DNA of 64,000 nucleotides from Pontibacter diazotrophicus (GTDB lineage Bacteria; Bacteroidota; Bacteroidia; Cytophagales; Hymenobacteraceae): contig NZ_QRGR01000009.1 in assembly GCF_003367245.1 (NCBI RefSeq), positions 1 through 64,000 of the forward strand, in the 5' to 3' direction. This document shows positions 24,958 through 33,477 of this stretch, piece after piece. The notes below the pieces were generated by a model. It was not told the DNA's origin. It saw only the letters and a list, made by a program, of their open reading frames with translations, and did no database searches. Both the position numbers and the translations under genes were made by a program. The first letter of the stretch is position 1, and each line of letters begins with the position of its first letter.

Positions 24958-25530
24958 ATGAAAAAACTAATGACATTCTTATTGGCGGCAGTGCTGTTGA
25001 TAGGAGCAGCGCCTGTTACACAGGCTCAGGGAAACAAAACCCTCACTTCTAAAGAGGCAGACCAGTTACTTCAGCGAATTGTAGGAAACTGGCAGGTTAA
25101 CCAGTATGACTCTGACAGAGGAAAATTTATAGAGACAAAAGGGACTGCAAACTTTAGCAGGGACTCTAAAGATAATTATGTGCATGAGCAGCTTGAGCTG
25201 CTACAGCCCGATGGCAGCGCAATGCAGGGTGATGGCTTCCTGAGATATTCCGAAGAGCAAAACCGGTTTGAATTGGTACAACTCGACAAAAATGGGAAGA
25301 GCATCGTGCTGATGGTCGGCAAGTGGTTACCTAAGTACAACACATTGGCCTTTACACCTGTGAAAGGAGAGAAACAGTGGAGCAGCAAAATTGACCCGTC
25401 TATGCACTGCCTATACATATTCAAGCACGATGGTACGTTTATGAAAATAAACCGCACAATCGATAAGAACGGTAATCTTAAGGCTACTTCACAATATCAC
25501 TTTTCTTTACCGGGTGTAGCCAAATTATAA
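24958..25530 (+). CDS. secreted lipocalin-like/DUF1579-like protein, paralog 1
   Basis: A 190-residue exported protein (signal MKKLMTFLLAAVLLIGAAPV, cleavage after TQAQ) with no assigned function. The mature part reads like a small beta-barrel of the DUF1579/lipocalin-like sort: RIVGNWQVNQYD at the start (the GxW motif near a barrel's first strand), then ENRFELVQLDKNGKSIVLMV-type strand pairs, and LAFTPVKGEKQWSSKIDP. The next gene is a paralog with the same layout, and both carry the same 183-bp upstream region. I would not give a ligand. Confidence 0.78.
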   Translation: MKKLMTFLLAAVLLIGAAPVTQAQGNKTLTSKEADQLLQRIVGNWQVNQYDSDRGKFIETKGTANFSRDSKDNYVHEQLELLQPDGSAMQGDGFLRYSEEQNRFELVQLDKNGKSIVLMVGKWLPKYNTLAFTPVKGEKQWSSKIDPSMHCLYIFKHDGTFMKINRTIDKNGNLKATSQYHFSLPGVAKL

Positions 25531-25550
25531 GCTACATTCTTCATCAAAAA

Positions 25551-25597
25551 AGGGGCACAGTGCGCGGTATAGATACTGCGCACTGTGCCCCTTCTCT
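25551..25597 (+). terminator. terminator between the two paralogs
   Basis: AGGGGCACAGTGCGC (25551-25565) pairs with GCGCACTGTGCCCCT, ending at 25592, with an extra GTAT/ATAC step in the loop. TCTCTTTTC follows. It means that each paralog is transcribed separately. Confidence 0.8.
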
Positions 25598-25757
25598 TTT
25601 CATCCATAGCAATTCTCCAGAGCTTAAAAAGACGGCTTCTGCAAATTCTCCACCCCATTGTTTCTACCTTTATCTCTCCCCTGTTCCAAAGTTCTCTCCC
25701 GGGTTTTCCCCCACATTTTTTGCTCCTCCTCCCGCTCCAGAGGCTCCTGCCCTAATT

Positions 25758-25940
25758 TTCGTCGATAAAATACTGCTGTTCAGCCATCTTAGTACAGACA
25801 AACTATCGCTATGGCTACTTATAGGCTCTGTTGGTCTAAAAGCCAAAATGCGCTTTAAAAAAGTGGCTATACTTGTATAGTTCTGTTGCTCAATTCATAA
25901 GCAGAACTTTACTCTATTATCAACCTAACAAAATAAAACC
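25758..25940 (+). repeat. duplicated upstream region, copy 2
   Basis: Second copy of the 183-bp region described at 24775. Differences are scattered single bases (for example GATTATACTTGTATCG becomes GGCTATACTTGTATAG). The control sequences are as conserved as the coding parts or more so, suggesting shared regulation. The preceding 25598-25757 is pyrimidine-rich and empty of genes. Confidence 0.9.
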
Positions 25941-26525
25941 ATGAAAAATCTATTCACTTCCGTTTTGGTAGCAGTGCTGCTGATAGGAGCAACGCCTGCT
26001 ACTCAGGCCCAGCAAAGTAACAAACTCACCTTTAAGCAGACAACAGCAAATAAGGTGCTCGATCGAATTGTCGGGGACTGGCAGGTCAGCCATTATGTGA
26101 AGAAAGCCGATGGAGAGGGGCTCACAGAAACAAAAGGCAGCGCTAAATTCAGCAAGGCCTTCCATGGCAATTATGTGCAGGAGCGGTATGACCTCAGCCA
26201 GGCCGATGGCAGCATACTACAGGGCGAAAGCTACATCAGATACAGTGATGAACAGGACCGGTACGAATATGTACAGCTTGACAAAAAAGGGAAGAGCATT
26301 GTGATGATGGTGGGCAAATGGTCCAAAAAGTACGACACCCTGGCCTTTAGACCTTTGAACGGAGAAGGGCAATGGAGCAACAAAATTGACCCAAACCTGC
26401 AGTGCCTGTATATATTCAAGCACGATGGCACGTTCATAAGACTTACCCGCACATTTGACAAGCATGGCAATTGCATCGTTCTCACTCAGGATCACTACTC
26501 CTATCCAGGTGTAGCCACATTGTGA
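25941..26525 (+). CDS. secreted lipocalin-like/DUF1579-like protein, paralog 2
   Basis: A 194-residue exported protein clearly paralogous to the preceding one: RIVGDWQVSHYVKK, RYEYVQLDKKGKSIVMMVGK, LAFRPLNGEGQWSNKIDP and CLYIFKHDGTFIRLTRTFDK all have direct counterparts. Differences concentrate in the region after the signal peptide and around residues 50-60, where this copy has a longer loop (KKADGEGLTETKG). Function unknown. It has its own promoter copy and its own terminator. Confidence 0.78.
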   Translation: MKNLFTSVLVAVLLIGATPATQAQQSNKLTFKQTTANKVLDRIVGDWQVSHYVKKADGEGLTETKGSAKFSKAFHGNYVQERYDLSQADGSILQGESYIRYSDEQDRYEYVQLDKKGKSIVMMVGKWSKKYDTLAFRPLNGEGQWSNKIDPNLQCLYIFKHDGTFIRLTRTFDKHGNCIVLTQDHYSYPGVATL

Positions 26526-26541
26526 CTACTATCCTTTCACC

Positions 26542-26593
26542 CTCAGGTGCATCAAGCGCGGCTTCCATAAAAACCACGCGTGATGCACCTGAG
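26542..26593. terminator. long hairpin between paralog 2 and the ATL gene
   Basis: CTCAGGTGCATCA (26542-26554) pairs with TGATGCACCTGAG (26581-26593), enclosing a loop of 26 bases that can itself partly pair. It lies between two converging genes. Confidence 0.65.
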
Positions 26594-26610
26594 CATTTAT
26601 ACCGTTCGGG

Positions 26611-26952
26611 TTACAGCAGTTCCTTGGCCGGGTCCCAGAATAGTTTCTGAAAATCCACTACCTGGTTATTTTCCACTTTTACCCCCTCCTGCTCCAGGCG
26701 CTCCTGCATGGCGTTGGGGGAATCGAAATGCTGACTCCCTGTTAGCATTCCTATACGGTTCACCACCCGGTGAGCCGGAATTTTAATAGCAGGATGCGAG
26801 GCGATAAGCGCCCAACCCACCATACGTGCGGAGCCTTTTGACCCCAAATAACTGGCGATGGCACCATAGGACGTTACGCGTCCGGCTGGTATCTGCTCGA
26901 CAACCTCATACACATCCTGGAAAAAATTCCTTTTCTCTGGCTTCTCTGTCAT
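26611..26952 (-). CDS. alkyltransferase-like protein (ATL; MGMT fold without the acceptor cysteine)
   Basis: A 113-residue DNA-repair protein of the O6-alkylguanine-DNA alkyltransferase fold, DNA-binding domain only. The usual active-site PCHRV reads PAHRV here (IPAHRVVNRIGML), so the methyl-accepting cysteine is an alanine and it cannot act as a suicide methyltransferase. The rest of the fold is kept: VTSYGAIASYLG (helix-turn-helix), SARMVGWAL with the arginine finger, and TGSQHF. ATL proteins such as E. coli YbaZ and yeast Atl1 bind O6-alkylguanine and hand the lesion to nucleotide excision repair; the same role is inferred here. The length is typical of ATLs. Confidence 0.9.
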   Translation of the reverse strand: MTEKPEKRNFFQDVYEVVEQIPAGRVTSYGAIASYLGSKGSARMVGWALIASHPAIKIPAHRVVNRIGMLTGSQHFDSPNAMQERLEQEGVKVENNQVVDFQKLFWDPAKELL

Positions 26953-27157
26953 ACAAAAAAATCTTTTTGCACCGATTAAACCTTTAAACAGGCTTTCTGT
27001 CTTACCTAAGTGCCTGTTTGCAGATATTCAGTGCGCAATATTTTAATTATTCTGCAAAGGACGTAATTTTAAAGCTGCTACAGCAGGAACTTAAGCTGCA
27101 GCAGCCTGTTTATTTTATATTATTGCAGACTCTTTCCAAACCCGTGTTTAAACATAC

Positions 27158-28246
27158 ATGAATAAAACTGTTAAAACCCTCCTGATCCTGGTGGCCGTTG
27201 CGGCCGTCGCCTATCTCGTTATCAATAAAGCATTTTCAGGAGAAGAAGCACCACAAGGCGCGCGGGCAGGCGGACCTATGGCTCAACAAGTGGCCGTGGA
27301 TGTATTTGTTGTTTCGCCTACTGCTTACCAGAATAGGATTACCTCTACCGGTACCGTGCTCCCGAACGAAGATGTGGAGCTGCGAAGCGAGATTGCCGGC
27401 CGGGTAACAAACATCAATTTTGAAGAAGGCACCCGCGTAAGAAAAGGCCAGCTGCTGCTTACAGTAAACGATGCCGACATGCGTGCCCAGCTGCAGAAAC
27501 TGCAGTCTAACCAGAAGCTGTACAGCGATATGGAAGAGCGCCAGCGCACCCTGCTGGAGAAAGACTACATCAGCAGACAGGAGTATGACCAGGTAAGCAA
27601 CCAACTGGCTACGGCCACTGCCGACATCCAGGCACTGAAAGCTACACTTAACAAGGCTTACGTGCATGCGCCGTTTGATGGTGTGGTTGGTTTGCGCCAG
27701 GTAAGCGAGGGCAGCTATGTTTCTGCCACCACCCCTATTGCCCGTATTGTGGATATCAGTCCGGTTAAAATAGAGTTTGCCGTACCAGGCCGCTATAGCC
27801 AGATGGTGAAGGTAGGCGATGAAGTCACTTTTACGTCGGAAGGTGTGGCAGAGCAATATAAAGCTAAAATTTACGCCATACAGCCGAACATAGATCCTGC
27901 TACCCGCACCATGCAGGTGCGTGCCCTGTACGACAACAAGAACGAAGATGTGAAGCCAGGTGCTTTTGTGAAGATAGATTTACCACTTAAAGAGGTGGAG
28001 CAGGCGATACTTATTCCAACAGAAGCCATTATACCGGAAGCATCAGGTCAGAAAGTATTTCTGGTGAAAGATGGCAAGGCGGTTCCGCAGATGGTAAAAA
28101 TCGGGCAGCGCTCCGAAAGCCTTATCCAGATTATTGAAGGCATTGCCCCAGGCGATACCATCATTCGCTCTGGTATTCTGCAGGTACGTCCGGGTTCTGA
28201 CCTGAACATACGGAATGTAAGGTCTTCTGAGGAACAAGCCTTATAA
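27158..28246 (+). CDS. RND efflux periplasmic adaptor (membrane fusion protein)
   Basis: A 362-residue HlyD/AcrA-type adaptor linking the inner-membrane pump to the outer-membrane channel. An N-terminal membrane anchor (LLILVAVAAVAYLVINKAF) precedes the lipoyl/barrel-sandwich halves (STGTVLPNEDVELRSEIAGR and AYVHAPFDGVVGLRQVSEG). A coiled-coil hairpin lies between them (LQKLQSNQKLYSDMEERQR onward), followed by the beta-barrel domain (VGDEVTFTSEG) and a membrane-proximal domain (ILIPTEAIIP). It is the first gene of a complete tripartite pump set; the gap to the pump gene is a rather long 240 nt. Confidence 0.95.
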   Translation: MNKTVKTLLILVAVAAVAYLVINKAFSGEEAPQGARAGGPMAQQVAVDVFVVSPTAYQNRITSTGTVLPNEDVELRSEIAGRVTNINFEEGTRVRKGQLLLTVNDADMRAQLQKLQSNQKLYSDMEERQRTLLEKDYISRQEYDQVSNQLATATADIQALKATLNKAYVHAPFDGVVGLRQVSEGSYVSATTPIARIVDISPVKIEFAVPGRYSQMVKVGDEVTFTSEGVAEQYKAKIYAIQPNIDPATRTMQVRALYDNKNEDVKPGAFVKIDLPLKEVEQAILIPTEAIIPEASGQKVFLVKDGKAVPQMVKIGQRSESLIQIIEGIAPGDTIIRSGILQVRPGSDLNIRNVRSSEEQAL

Positions 28247-28486
28247 ACCACAACAGGTACAGTGTTTGCTCCTACTGCAAGGGCGATAGCACTGTAAATG
28301 CTTTTAAAGCAGCCACCTTCCCTTTACAGAGCACCTCCAGACCATTCGCAAAATACTGGATGTTTTATAAAGACAAAACAGCTGTAAAATGGTTGGTGTG
28401 TTATATACCTGTGATGCGGCAGGTAACCTGACTGGCAAAACGAAAAAAGAAATGGTAGAGGTTTCCTCTATAAAAAACAAGAATAT

Positions 28487-31400
28487 ATGGCAAGCTTATC
28501 CAATATAAGTATAAAGCGCCCTGTGCTGGCTATCGTGATGAGCATCACGATTATGGTGTTCGGGTTTATCGGTATCACCTACTTAGGTGTGCGGGAGTAT
28601 CCGAGCGTAGACCCTCCCATCGTCAACGTCAGGACTTCTTATACAGGGGCCAATGCCGAGACAATAGAATCTGAGATAACTGAACCGCTGGAGGAATCTA
28701 TCAACGGTATAGCCGGTATCAGAACCCTTACCTCCACCAGCAGCGAAGGTAGCAGTAACATCACAGTTGAGTTTAACCTGGATATAGACCTGGAAACGGC
28801 CGCCAATGATGTGCGCGACCGTGTGGCGAGGGCACAGCGCCGCTTGCCGGAAGATGCAGAACCGCCTACTGTTTCAAAAGCCGATGCCGATGCTAACCCC
28901 ATTATCATGTTGGGTGTGAAGAGTGAGACACGGACGCTTCTGGAACTGTCGGATATGGGCCTGAATGTCTTTAAAGAGCAACTGCAAACGATACCAGGAG
29001 TCAGCGAAGTAATGATTTGGGGCGATAAGCGTTACGCGATGCGCCTCTGGATGGACCCTGACAGACTCTCTGCCTTACAGGTGACGCCTGTGGAGGTACA
29101 GAATGCGCTGGCACGCCAAAACGTAGAATTGCCGTCTGGTAGCATTGAGGGATCTGCCACAGAACTCTCCGTCAGAACAATGGGCCGTATTTCTACTGTG
29201 GAAGAGTTCAACAACATGGTTGTAAGGGAGGATGCAAACCGTCTGATTCGCTTCCGTGACATTGGCTTTGCACAACTCTCCCCGGAAAACGAAAAAACGG
29301 TGTTACGCTACAATGGTATACCCATGATAGGCGTGGTACTCGTGCCGCAGCCAGGCTCTAACCAGGTTGAAATTGCAGATGAATTTTACCGCCGCCTGGA
29401 GCGCATCAAAAAAGACGTTCCGGACGATATAGAGCTTATCATTGGTTTTGACAACTCTCAGTATGTAAAGGCTTCTATTGCGGAAGTGAAAGAAACTATC
29501 TTCGTAGCCTTTGGGCTCGTGGTAGTCATCATCTTCCTGTTCCTGCGCGACTGGCGCTCTACCCTTATACCGGTAGTGGCAATTCCGGTGTCGCTCATCG
29601 GCTCCTTCTTTATTATGTACGTCATGGATTTCTCCATCAACGTGCTCACGCTACTGGCAATTGTACTGGCCATTGGTCTGGTGGTGGACGATGCCATCGT
29701 AATGCTTGAGAACATATATGCCCGCATTGAGCGGGGTGAGAAGCCGATGAAAGCGGCAAAGAGAGGTTCCTCAGAAATTTACTTTGCCATTATATCCACC
29801 ACTGTTGCCCTGGCAGCGGTATTTATGCCCGTGGCCTTTCTTGAAGATACGACAGGTCGTCTTTTCCGGGAGTTCGGTATTGTGGTGGCCGGCTCCGTTA
29901 TCATCTCTTCATTTGTGTCTCTAACACTTACCCCGATGATGGCTTCACGTATACTGAAGCACAGGGAAAGACCTAACTGGTTTTACAGAAAGACAGAACC
30001 GTTCTTTACATCACTTACGGATGGTTACCGCAGCAGCCTCGAAAGCTTTATGCAGGTACGTTGGGTTGCCTTTATACTTGTGGTTGCCTCAGCGGGAGTT
30101 ATCTGGTGGCAAATATCAACACTTCAGTCGGAACTAACGCCGGATGAAGACAGAAGCGGACTCAGAATAAATGCCACTGGCCCGGAAGGTGCCTCTTTTG
30201 AATTCATGGACGAGTACATGAATGAGCTGACAGCCCTGGCAAATGACTCTGTGGAAGGCATCAACAGCATTACGTCTATGACGCGTAACTCAAATTCCGG
30301 TTTTGTCCGCTTACGCCTGGTAGACCCCGAAAAACGTACTAAATCGCAACAGCAGATAGTAGACGAGCTGCCGGCATTGATAAACAGGATTCCTGGAGCC
30401 CGGGCCTTTGCCTCCGGTGACAAAGGACTTGGGGGCGGGCGTGGTTCCGGCCAGCCTGTGCAGTTTGTGGTGCAGTCGCAGAGTATGGAGAAACTACGGG
30501 AAGTTATCCCGGCTTTCCTGGAGGCGGCTCAGGCTGACCCTACTTTTAACTTTGTGGATGTAAACCTGAAGTTTAACAAGCCAGAACTGCGGGTAGAAAT
30601 TAACCGTGAGAAGGCCTTGTCGCTGGGTGTGGATATACGCGATATAGCACAAACCATACAGTTAGGCTTAAGCGGCCAGCGTTTCGGTTACTTTGTTAAA
30701 GGCGGTAAGCAGTACCAGATATTAGGCCAGGTAGCACGTGAAAACCGCAGCGAGCCACTCGATTTGCGCAGCCTGTATGTGAAGAGCAGCACAGGCGAAA
30801 TCATTCAGTTAGACAACCTGATTGAGCTGAAAGAAGAAAGTGCTTCGCCACAGGTTTACCGCTTTAACCGTTTTGCAGCTGCCACCTTTAGTGCCTCTCT
30901 ATCGAAAGGAAAGACAGTTGGAGACGGTGTGGATGCGATGGACGCGATTGCAGACCAGGTACTGGACGAAACCTTCCAAACAGCCCTGACAGGACAGTCA
31001 AGGGACTTTTCTGAGAGTTCAGGTAGTTTGATGTTTGCCTTCCTGCTGGCACTGGGCCTTATCTACCTGGCACTTTCTGCCCAGTTTGAGAGCTTCCGTG
31101 ACCCTGTTATTATCATGTTCACCGTACCGCTGGCCCTGGCAGGTGCGCTGCTAAGCCTTTGGTATTTCGGCGAAACGATGAACATCTTCAGCCAGATTGG
31201 TATGATTATGCTCGTAGGTCTGGTAACCAAAAATGGTATCCTGCTGGTGGAGTTCGCCAATCAGCGCAAAGAGCAGGGCCTCACAAAACTGGAGGCTGCC
31301 GTAGACTCAGCAGTGTCTCGTTTCCGCCCTATCCTGATGACGAGTTTATCTACCATCTTAGGTACCTTGCCAATAGCCCTAGCCTTAGGAGCAGGTTCCG

Positions 31401-31594
31401 AAACACGCGCTTCAATGGGTATTGCTGTGGTAGGAGGACTTATCTTTGCAACCGGCCTGACCCTGTACATCATCCCGGCTATTTATTCTTACTTCTCATC
31501 AGCTGAAGCCAACGTAGCGCACAAGCAGGATGATGACCATGAGGAAGAGAAGATGCCACGTGTAAGAAAGCCAGAGCCTGTACTTGGCGAGTAG
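28487..31594 (+). CDS. RND multidrug efflux permease
   Basis: A 1035-residue inner-membrane proton-driven transporter of the HAE1 (AcrB/MexB-like) RND group. It has the usual duplicated layout: TM1 (PVLAIVMSITIMVFGFIGIT), a large periplasmic loop, TMs 2-6, TM7 near residue 530, a second loop, and TMs 8-12. The proton-relay region in TM4 reads AIGLVVDDAIVMLENI (two adjacent Asp). The short charged tail EEEKMPRVRKPEPVLGE lies in the cytoplasm. Substrates cannot be read from sequence; aminoacyl dyes, detergents or drugs are typical for the class. The ATG at 28487 is preceded by an A-rich leader. Confidence 0.96.
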   Translation: MASLSNISIKRPVLAIVMSITIMVFGFIGITYLGVREYPSVDPPIVNVRTSYTGANAETIESEITEPLEESINGIAGIRTLTSTSSEGSSNITVEFNLDIDLETAANDVRDRVARAQRRLPEDAEPPTVSKADADANPIIMLGVKSETRTLLELSDMGLNVFKEQLQTIPGVSEVMIWGDKRYAMRLWMDPDRLSALQVTPVEVQNALARQNVELPSGSIEGSATELSVRTMGRISTVEEFNNMVVREDANRLIRFRDIGFAQLSPENEKTVLRYNGIPMIGVVLVPQPGSNQVEIADEFYRRLERIKKDVPDDIELIIGFDNSQYVKASIAEVKETIFVAFGLVVVIIFLFLRDWRSTLIPVVAIPVSLIGSFFIMYVMDFSINVLTLLAIVLAIGLVVDDAIVMLENIYARIERGEKPMKAAKRGSSEIYFAIISTTVALAAVFMPVAFLEDTTGRLFREFGIVVAGSVIISSFVSLTLTPMMASRILKHRERPNWFYRKTEPFFTSLTDGYRSSLESFMQVRWVAFILVVASAGVIWWQISTLQSELTPDEDRSGLRINATGPEGASFEFMDEYMNELTALANDSVEGINSITSMTRNSNSGFVRLRLVDPEKRTKSQQQIVDELPALINRIPGARAFASGDKGLGGGRGSGQPVQFVVQSQSMEKLREVIPAFLEAAQADPTFNFVDVNLKFNKPELRVEINREKALSLGVDIRDIAQTIQLGLSGQRFGYFVKGGKQYQILGQVARENRSEPLDLRSLYVKSSTGEIIQLDNLIELKEESASPQVYRFNRFAAATFSASLSKGKTVGDGVDAMDAIADQVLDETFQTALTGQSRDFSESSGSLMFAFLLALGLIYLALSAQFESFRDPVIIMFTVPLALAGALLSLWYFGETMNIFSQIGMIMLVGLVTKNGILLVEFANQRKEQGLTKLEAAVDSAVSRFRPILMTSLSTILGTLPIALALGAGSETRASMGIAVVGGLIFATGLTLYIIPAIYSYFSSAEANVAHKQDDDHEEEKMPRVRKPEPVLGE

Positions 31595-31632
31595 ATAAAT
31601 CATAAGACTCCATATAAACACATAAAATTTTT

Positions 31633-32979
31633 ATGTCTTCCATAAAAGCTACAGTGCTGCTTCTTTCTTTTGCAGCACTCTTACTACCAGGCAAAGCATT
31701 CAGCCAGGAACAACTCTCTTATGAGCAGGCGCTGCGTATTGGTTTAGAAAATAACTTTGATATTAAAGTTGCAACTACAGACCAGCAGATACTTGAAAAC
31801 AACGTAACCCTGGGCAATGCGGGCTTTTACCCGACTGTAGACGGACGCCTTACCAGAAACTATAACCGAAACGATACCCGCGACCAGTTCAGCAATAACG
31901 AGCCCCGTGAAATTAACAACCTCAAAACACAACAAACCAACATGGGGGTGTTCCTGAACTGGACAATTTTTGATGGCTTTGGCATGTTCATCGCCTATGA
32001 TCGCCTGCAAGCCCTCGAAAAGTCCGGAGAACTGTTCACAAAAGCTACCATAGAGGCTTCTTTAGCTGCCGTCAGCGATGCGTATTTTGAGGTAGTGCGC
32101 CAGGCTCGTCGTATCAGGTCGCTTGAAGACGCCATCGCCATCTCAGAACAGCGTGTGGAGATAACGCAGGCGCAGTATGATGTGGGAGTGAGCGCGAAGG
32201 TGGAGATATTACGTGCCCAAGTGGACTATAATACAGACCGCTCCGAATACCTGCTACAGCAGGAGGCACTCCAAAACGCCAGAATTAACCTGAACCAACT
32301 GCTCGGCCGCGACCCCGATATTGAGTTTGTGCCCACCGATTCTATTGTAGTAGACCCTACCATACAGTATGACCAGATAAGCACCGGAATGGCCGCCAAC
32401 ATCAACCTGCAGCGCCTTCAGGTAGACAGAGAGATTGCCCTTCTTAACATGAGGGCTGCCCGGAACCTGCGCCTGCCCTTTGTAGACCTGAACGGTAGTT
32501 ACAGCAAAAACCAGTCTGAGCAGAACCCTGCGATTGTGGGCCAGCAAATAGGAACAAACGTGCGGGAGTCTGTGGGCTTTAGCTACGGTGCAAGCCTGAA
32601 CCTGCCCATCTTCAATGGCTTTGAGGTAAGGCGGCAAACGCAGAATGCCAGAATAGCGATGGAGTCCTCCAACCTCGCCTACCAGCAGGAGCAGAACAGG
32701 CTGCAGTCGGAAGTGGCGCGTGCCTACAACATATACAGCAACCGCCTGCAGTTGCTGCAACTGGAGGAGTCGAATGTACTATTGGCAGAAGAGAACGCAG
32801 CCATCGCGCTGGAACGTTACCGCCTGGGCCTGCTCACCGCCATTGAGCTGCGGGAGGCACAGCGGAACGAACTGGTTGCCGCCAACCGCCTGACAGACAT
32901 TCAGTATGAAGCGAAGGCGGCAGAAACGCAGCTCAAGTTTATTACCAGCACCTTGCTGCAGGGAACTGTCACGCCATAA
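31633..32979 (+). CDS. TolC family outer-membrane efflux channel
   Basis: A 448-residue outer-membrane factor completing the pump encoded upstream (38-nt gap). The signal peptide ends GKAFSQ. The two repeated OEP halves are visible: LSYEQALRIGLENNFDIKVA with QARRIRSLEDAIAISEQRVE and YDVGVSAKVEILRAQVDYN, then the second half ending ERYRLGLLTAIELREAQRN. The conserved YDVGVSAKVE / YRLGLLTAIE blocks are the helix-turn regions near the periplasmic tip. Length is normal. A strong palindromic terminator follows. Confidence 0.95.
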   Translation: MSSIKATVLLLSFAALLLPGKAFSQEQLSYEQALRIGLENNFDIKVATTDQQILENNVTLGNAGFYPTVDGRLTRNYNRNDTRDQFSNNEPREINNLKTQQTNMGVFLNWTIFDGFGMFIAYDRLQALEKSGELFTKATIEASLAAVSDAYFEVVRQARRIRSLEDAIAISEQRVEITQAQYDVGVSAKVEILRAQVDYNTDRSEYLLQQEALQNARINLNQLLGRDPDIEFVPTDSIVVDPTIQYDQISTGMAANINLQRLQVDREIALLNMRAARNLRLPFVDLNGSYSKNQSEQNPAIVGQQIGTNVRESVGFSYGASLNLPIFNGFEVRRQTQNARIAMESSNLAYQQEQNRLQSEVARAYNIYSNRLQLLQLEESNVLLAEENAAIALERYRLGLLTAIELREAQRNELVAANRLTDIQYEAKAAETQLKFITSTLLQGTVTP

Positions 32980-32993
32980 CCTCCCTTAAATTA

Positions 32994-33055
32994 ACAGAAG
33001 CTTTAAACAGGAAAAGGATAGCCGCGGCTATCCTTTTCCTGTTTAAAGCTTCTGT
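32994..33055 (+). terminator. 31-bp-arm palindromic terminator after the efflux operon
   Basis: A perfect inverted repeat of 62 bases centred on GCCGCGGC, with outer arms ACAGAAGCTTTAAACAG and its complement. It begins 15 nt after the TolC-type gene stop. The outer arm shares AGAAGCTTTAAACAG with the left shoulder of the terminator at 2861. Confidence 0.85.
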
Positions 33056-33164
33056 GCTACATCCTGTGCTTTCGCCCTCATGGCCAAATTATTTCCAAGC
33101 TACTCTGAATTCCGGCTGTATCGCTATTCTGAAGTATGAGAGAGAGCTACAAGCAAGTATAAAC

Positions 33165-33198
33165 AAAAGACCCTGGCCGTTCACTACCAGGGTCTTTT
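33165..33198 (+). terminator. second terminator-like hairpin
   Basis: AAAAGACCCTGG (33165-33176) pairs with CCAGGGTCTTTT (33187-33198) and runs into more T residues. Its sequence is ideal for a rho-independent terminator, yet no gene is evident between it and the palindrome at 32994, so it may end an unseen small transcript or act as back-up. Confidence 0.75.
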
Positions 33199-33442
33199 TA
33201 ATAAACCAAATTCAACTAACCTAACAAACTAAAGAATTGAATTGATGTACGTATATTATATAGTAAAGTTATATATAGATACATCATTTATAAGGAGCCT
33301 CCCATACGCACTGCGTTACCAACCTGCTCATGAGGTTGAACATAAGTTCTTCTCTTGGTAAACTGTAACTAAGGACTTACTTACCTTTGTAAATTATTAT
33401 GAATATTTGCTTATTTTACAGATAAATTTTGTTAATTGCTGT

Positions 33443-33460
33443 TGCGCAATCGATTGCGCA
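33443..33460. promoter_or_regulatory. LacI-family type operator upstream of altronate dehydratase
   Basis: An 18-base perfect palindrome, TGCGCAATCGATTGCGCA. The GCAATCGATTGC core with a central CG is the hallmark of LacI/GalR-family operators. It ends 17 nt before the ATG of the altronate dehydratase gene, between likely promoter and start, as expected for repression. No LacI gene is in this window. The rest of the 32980-33477 gap is AT-rich; candidate TTTG boxes at 33386 and 33406 are poorly spaced. Confidence 0.82.
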
Positions 33461-33477
33461 GGCTGAATGGATATAAT

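Noticed and set aside
28389-28508. 39-codon frame in the gap of the efflux operon, overlapping the start of the permease gene
   Set aside because: No ribosome-binding site, no conserved pattern, and the overlap can arise by chance; the 240-nt gap is long but otherwise featureless.
33080-33139. 19-codon frame between the two terminators after the TolC-type gene
   Set aside because: Too short, no start signal, low information content.
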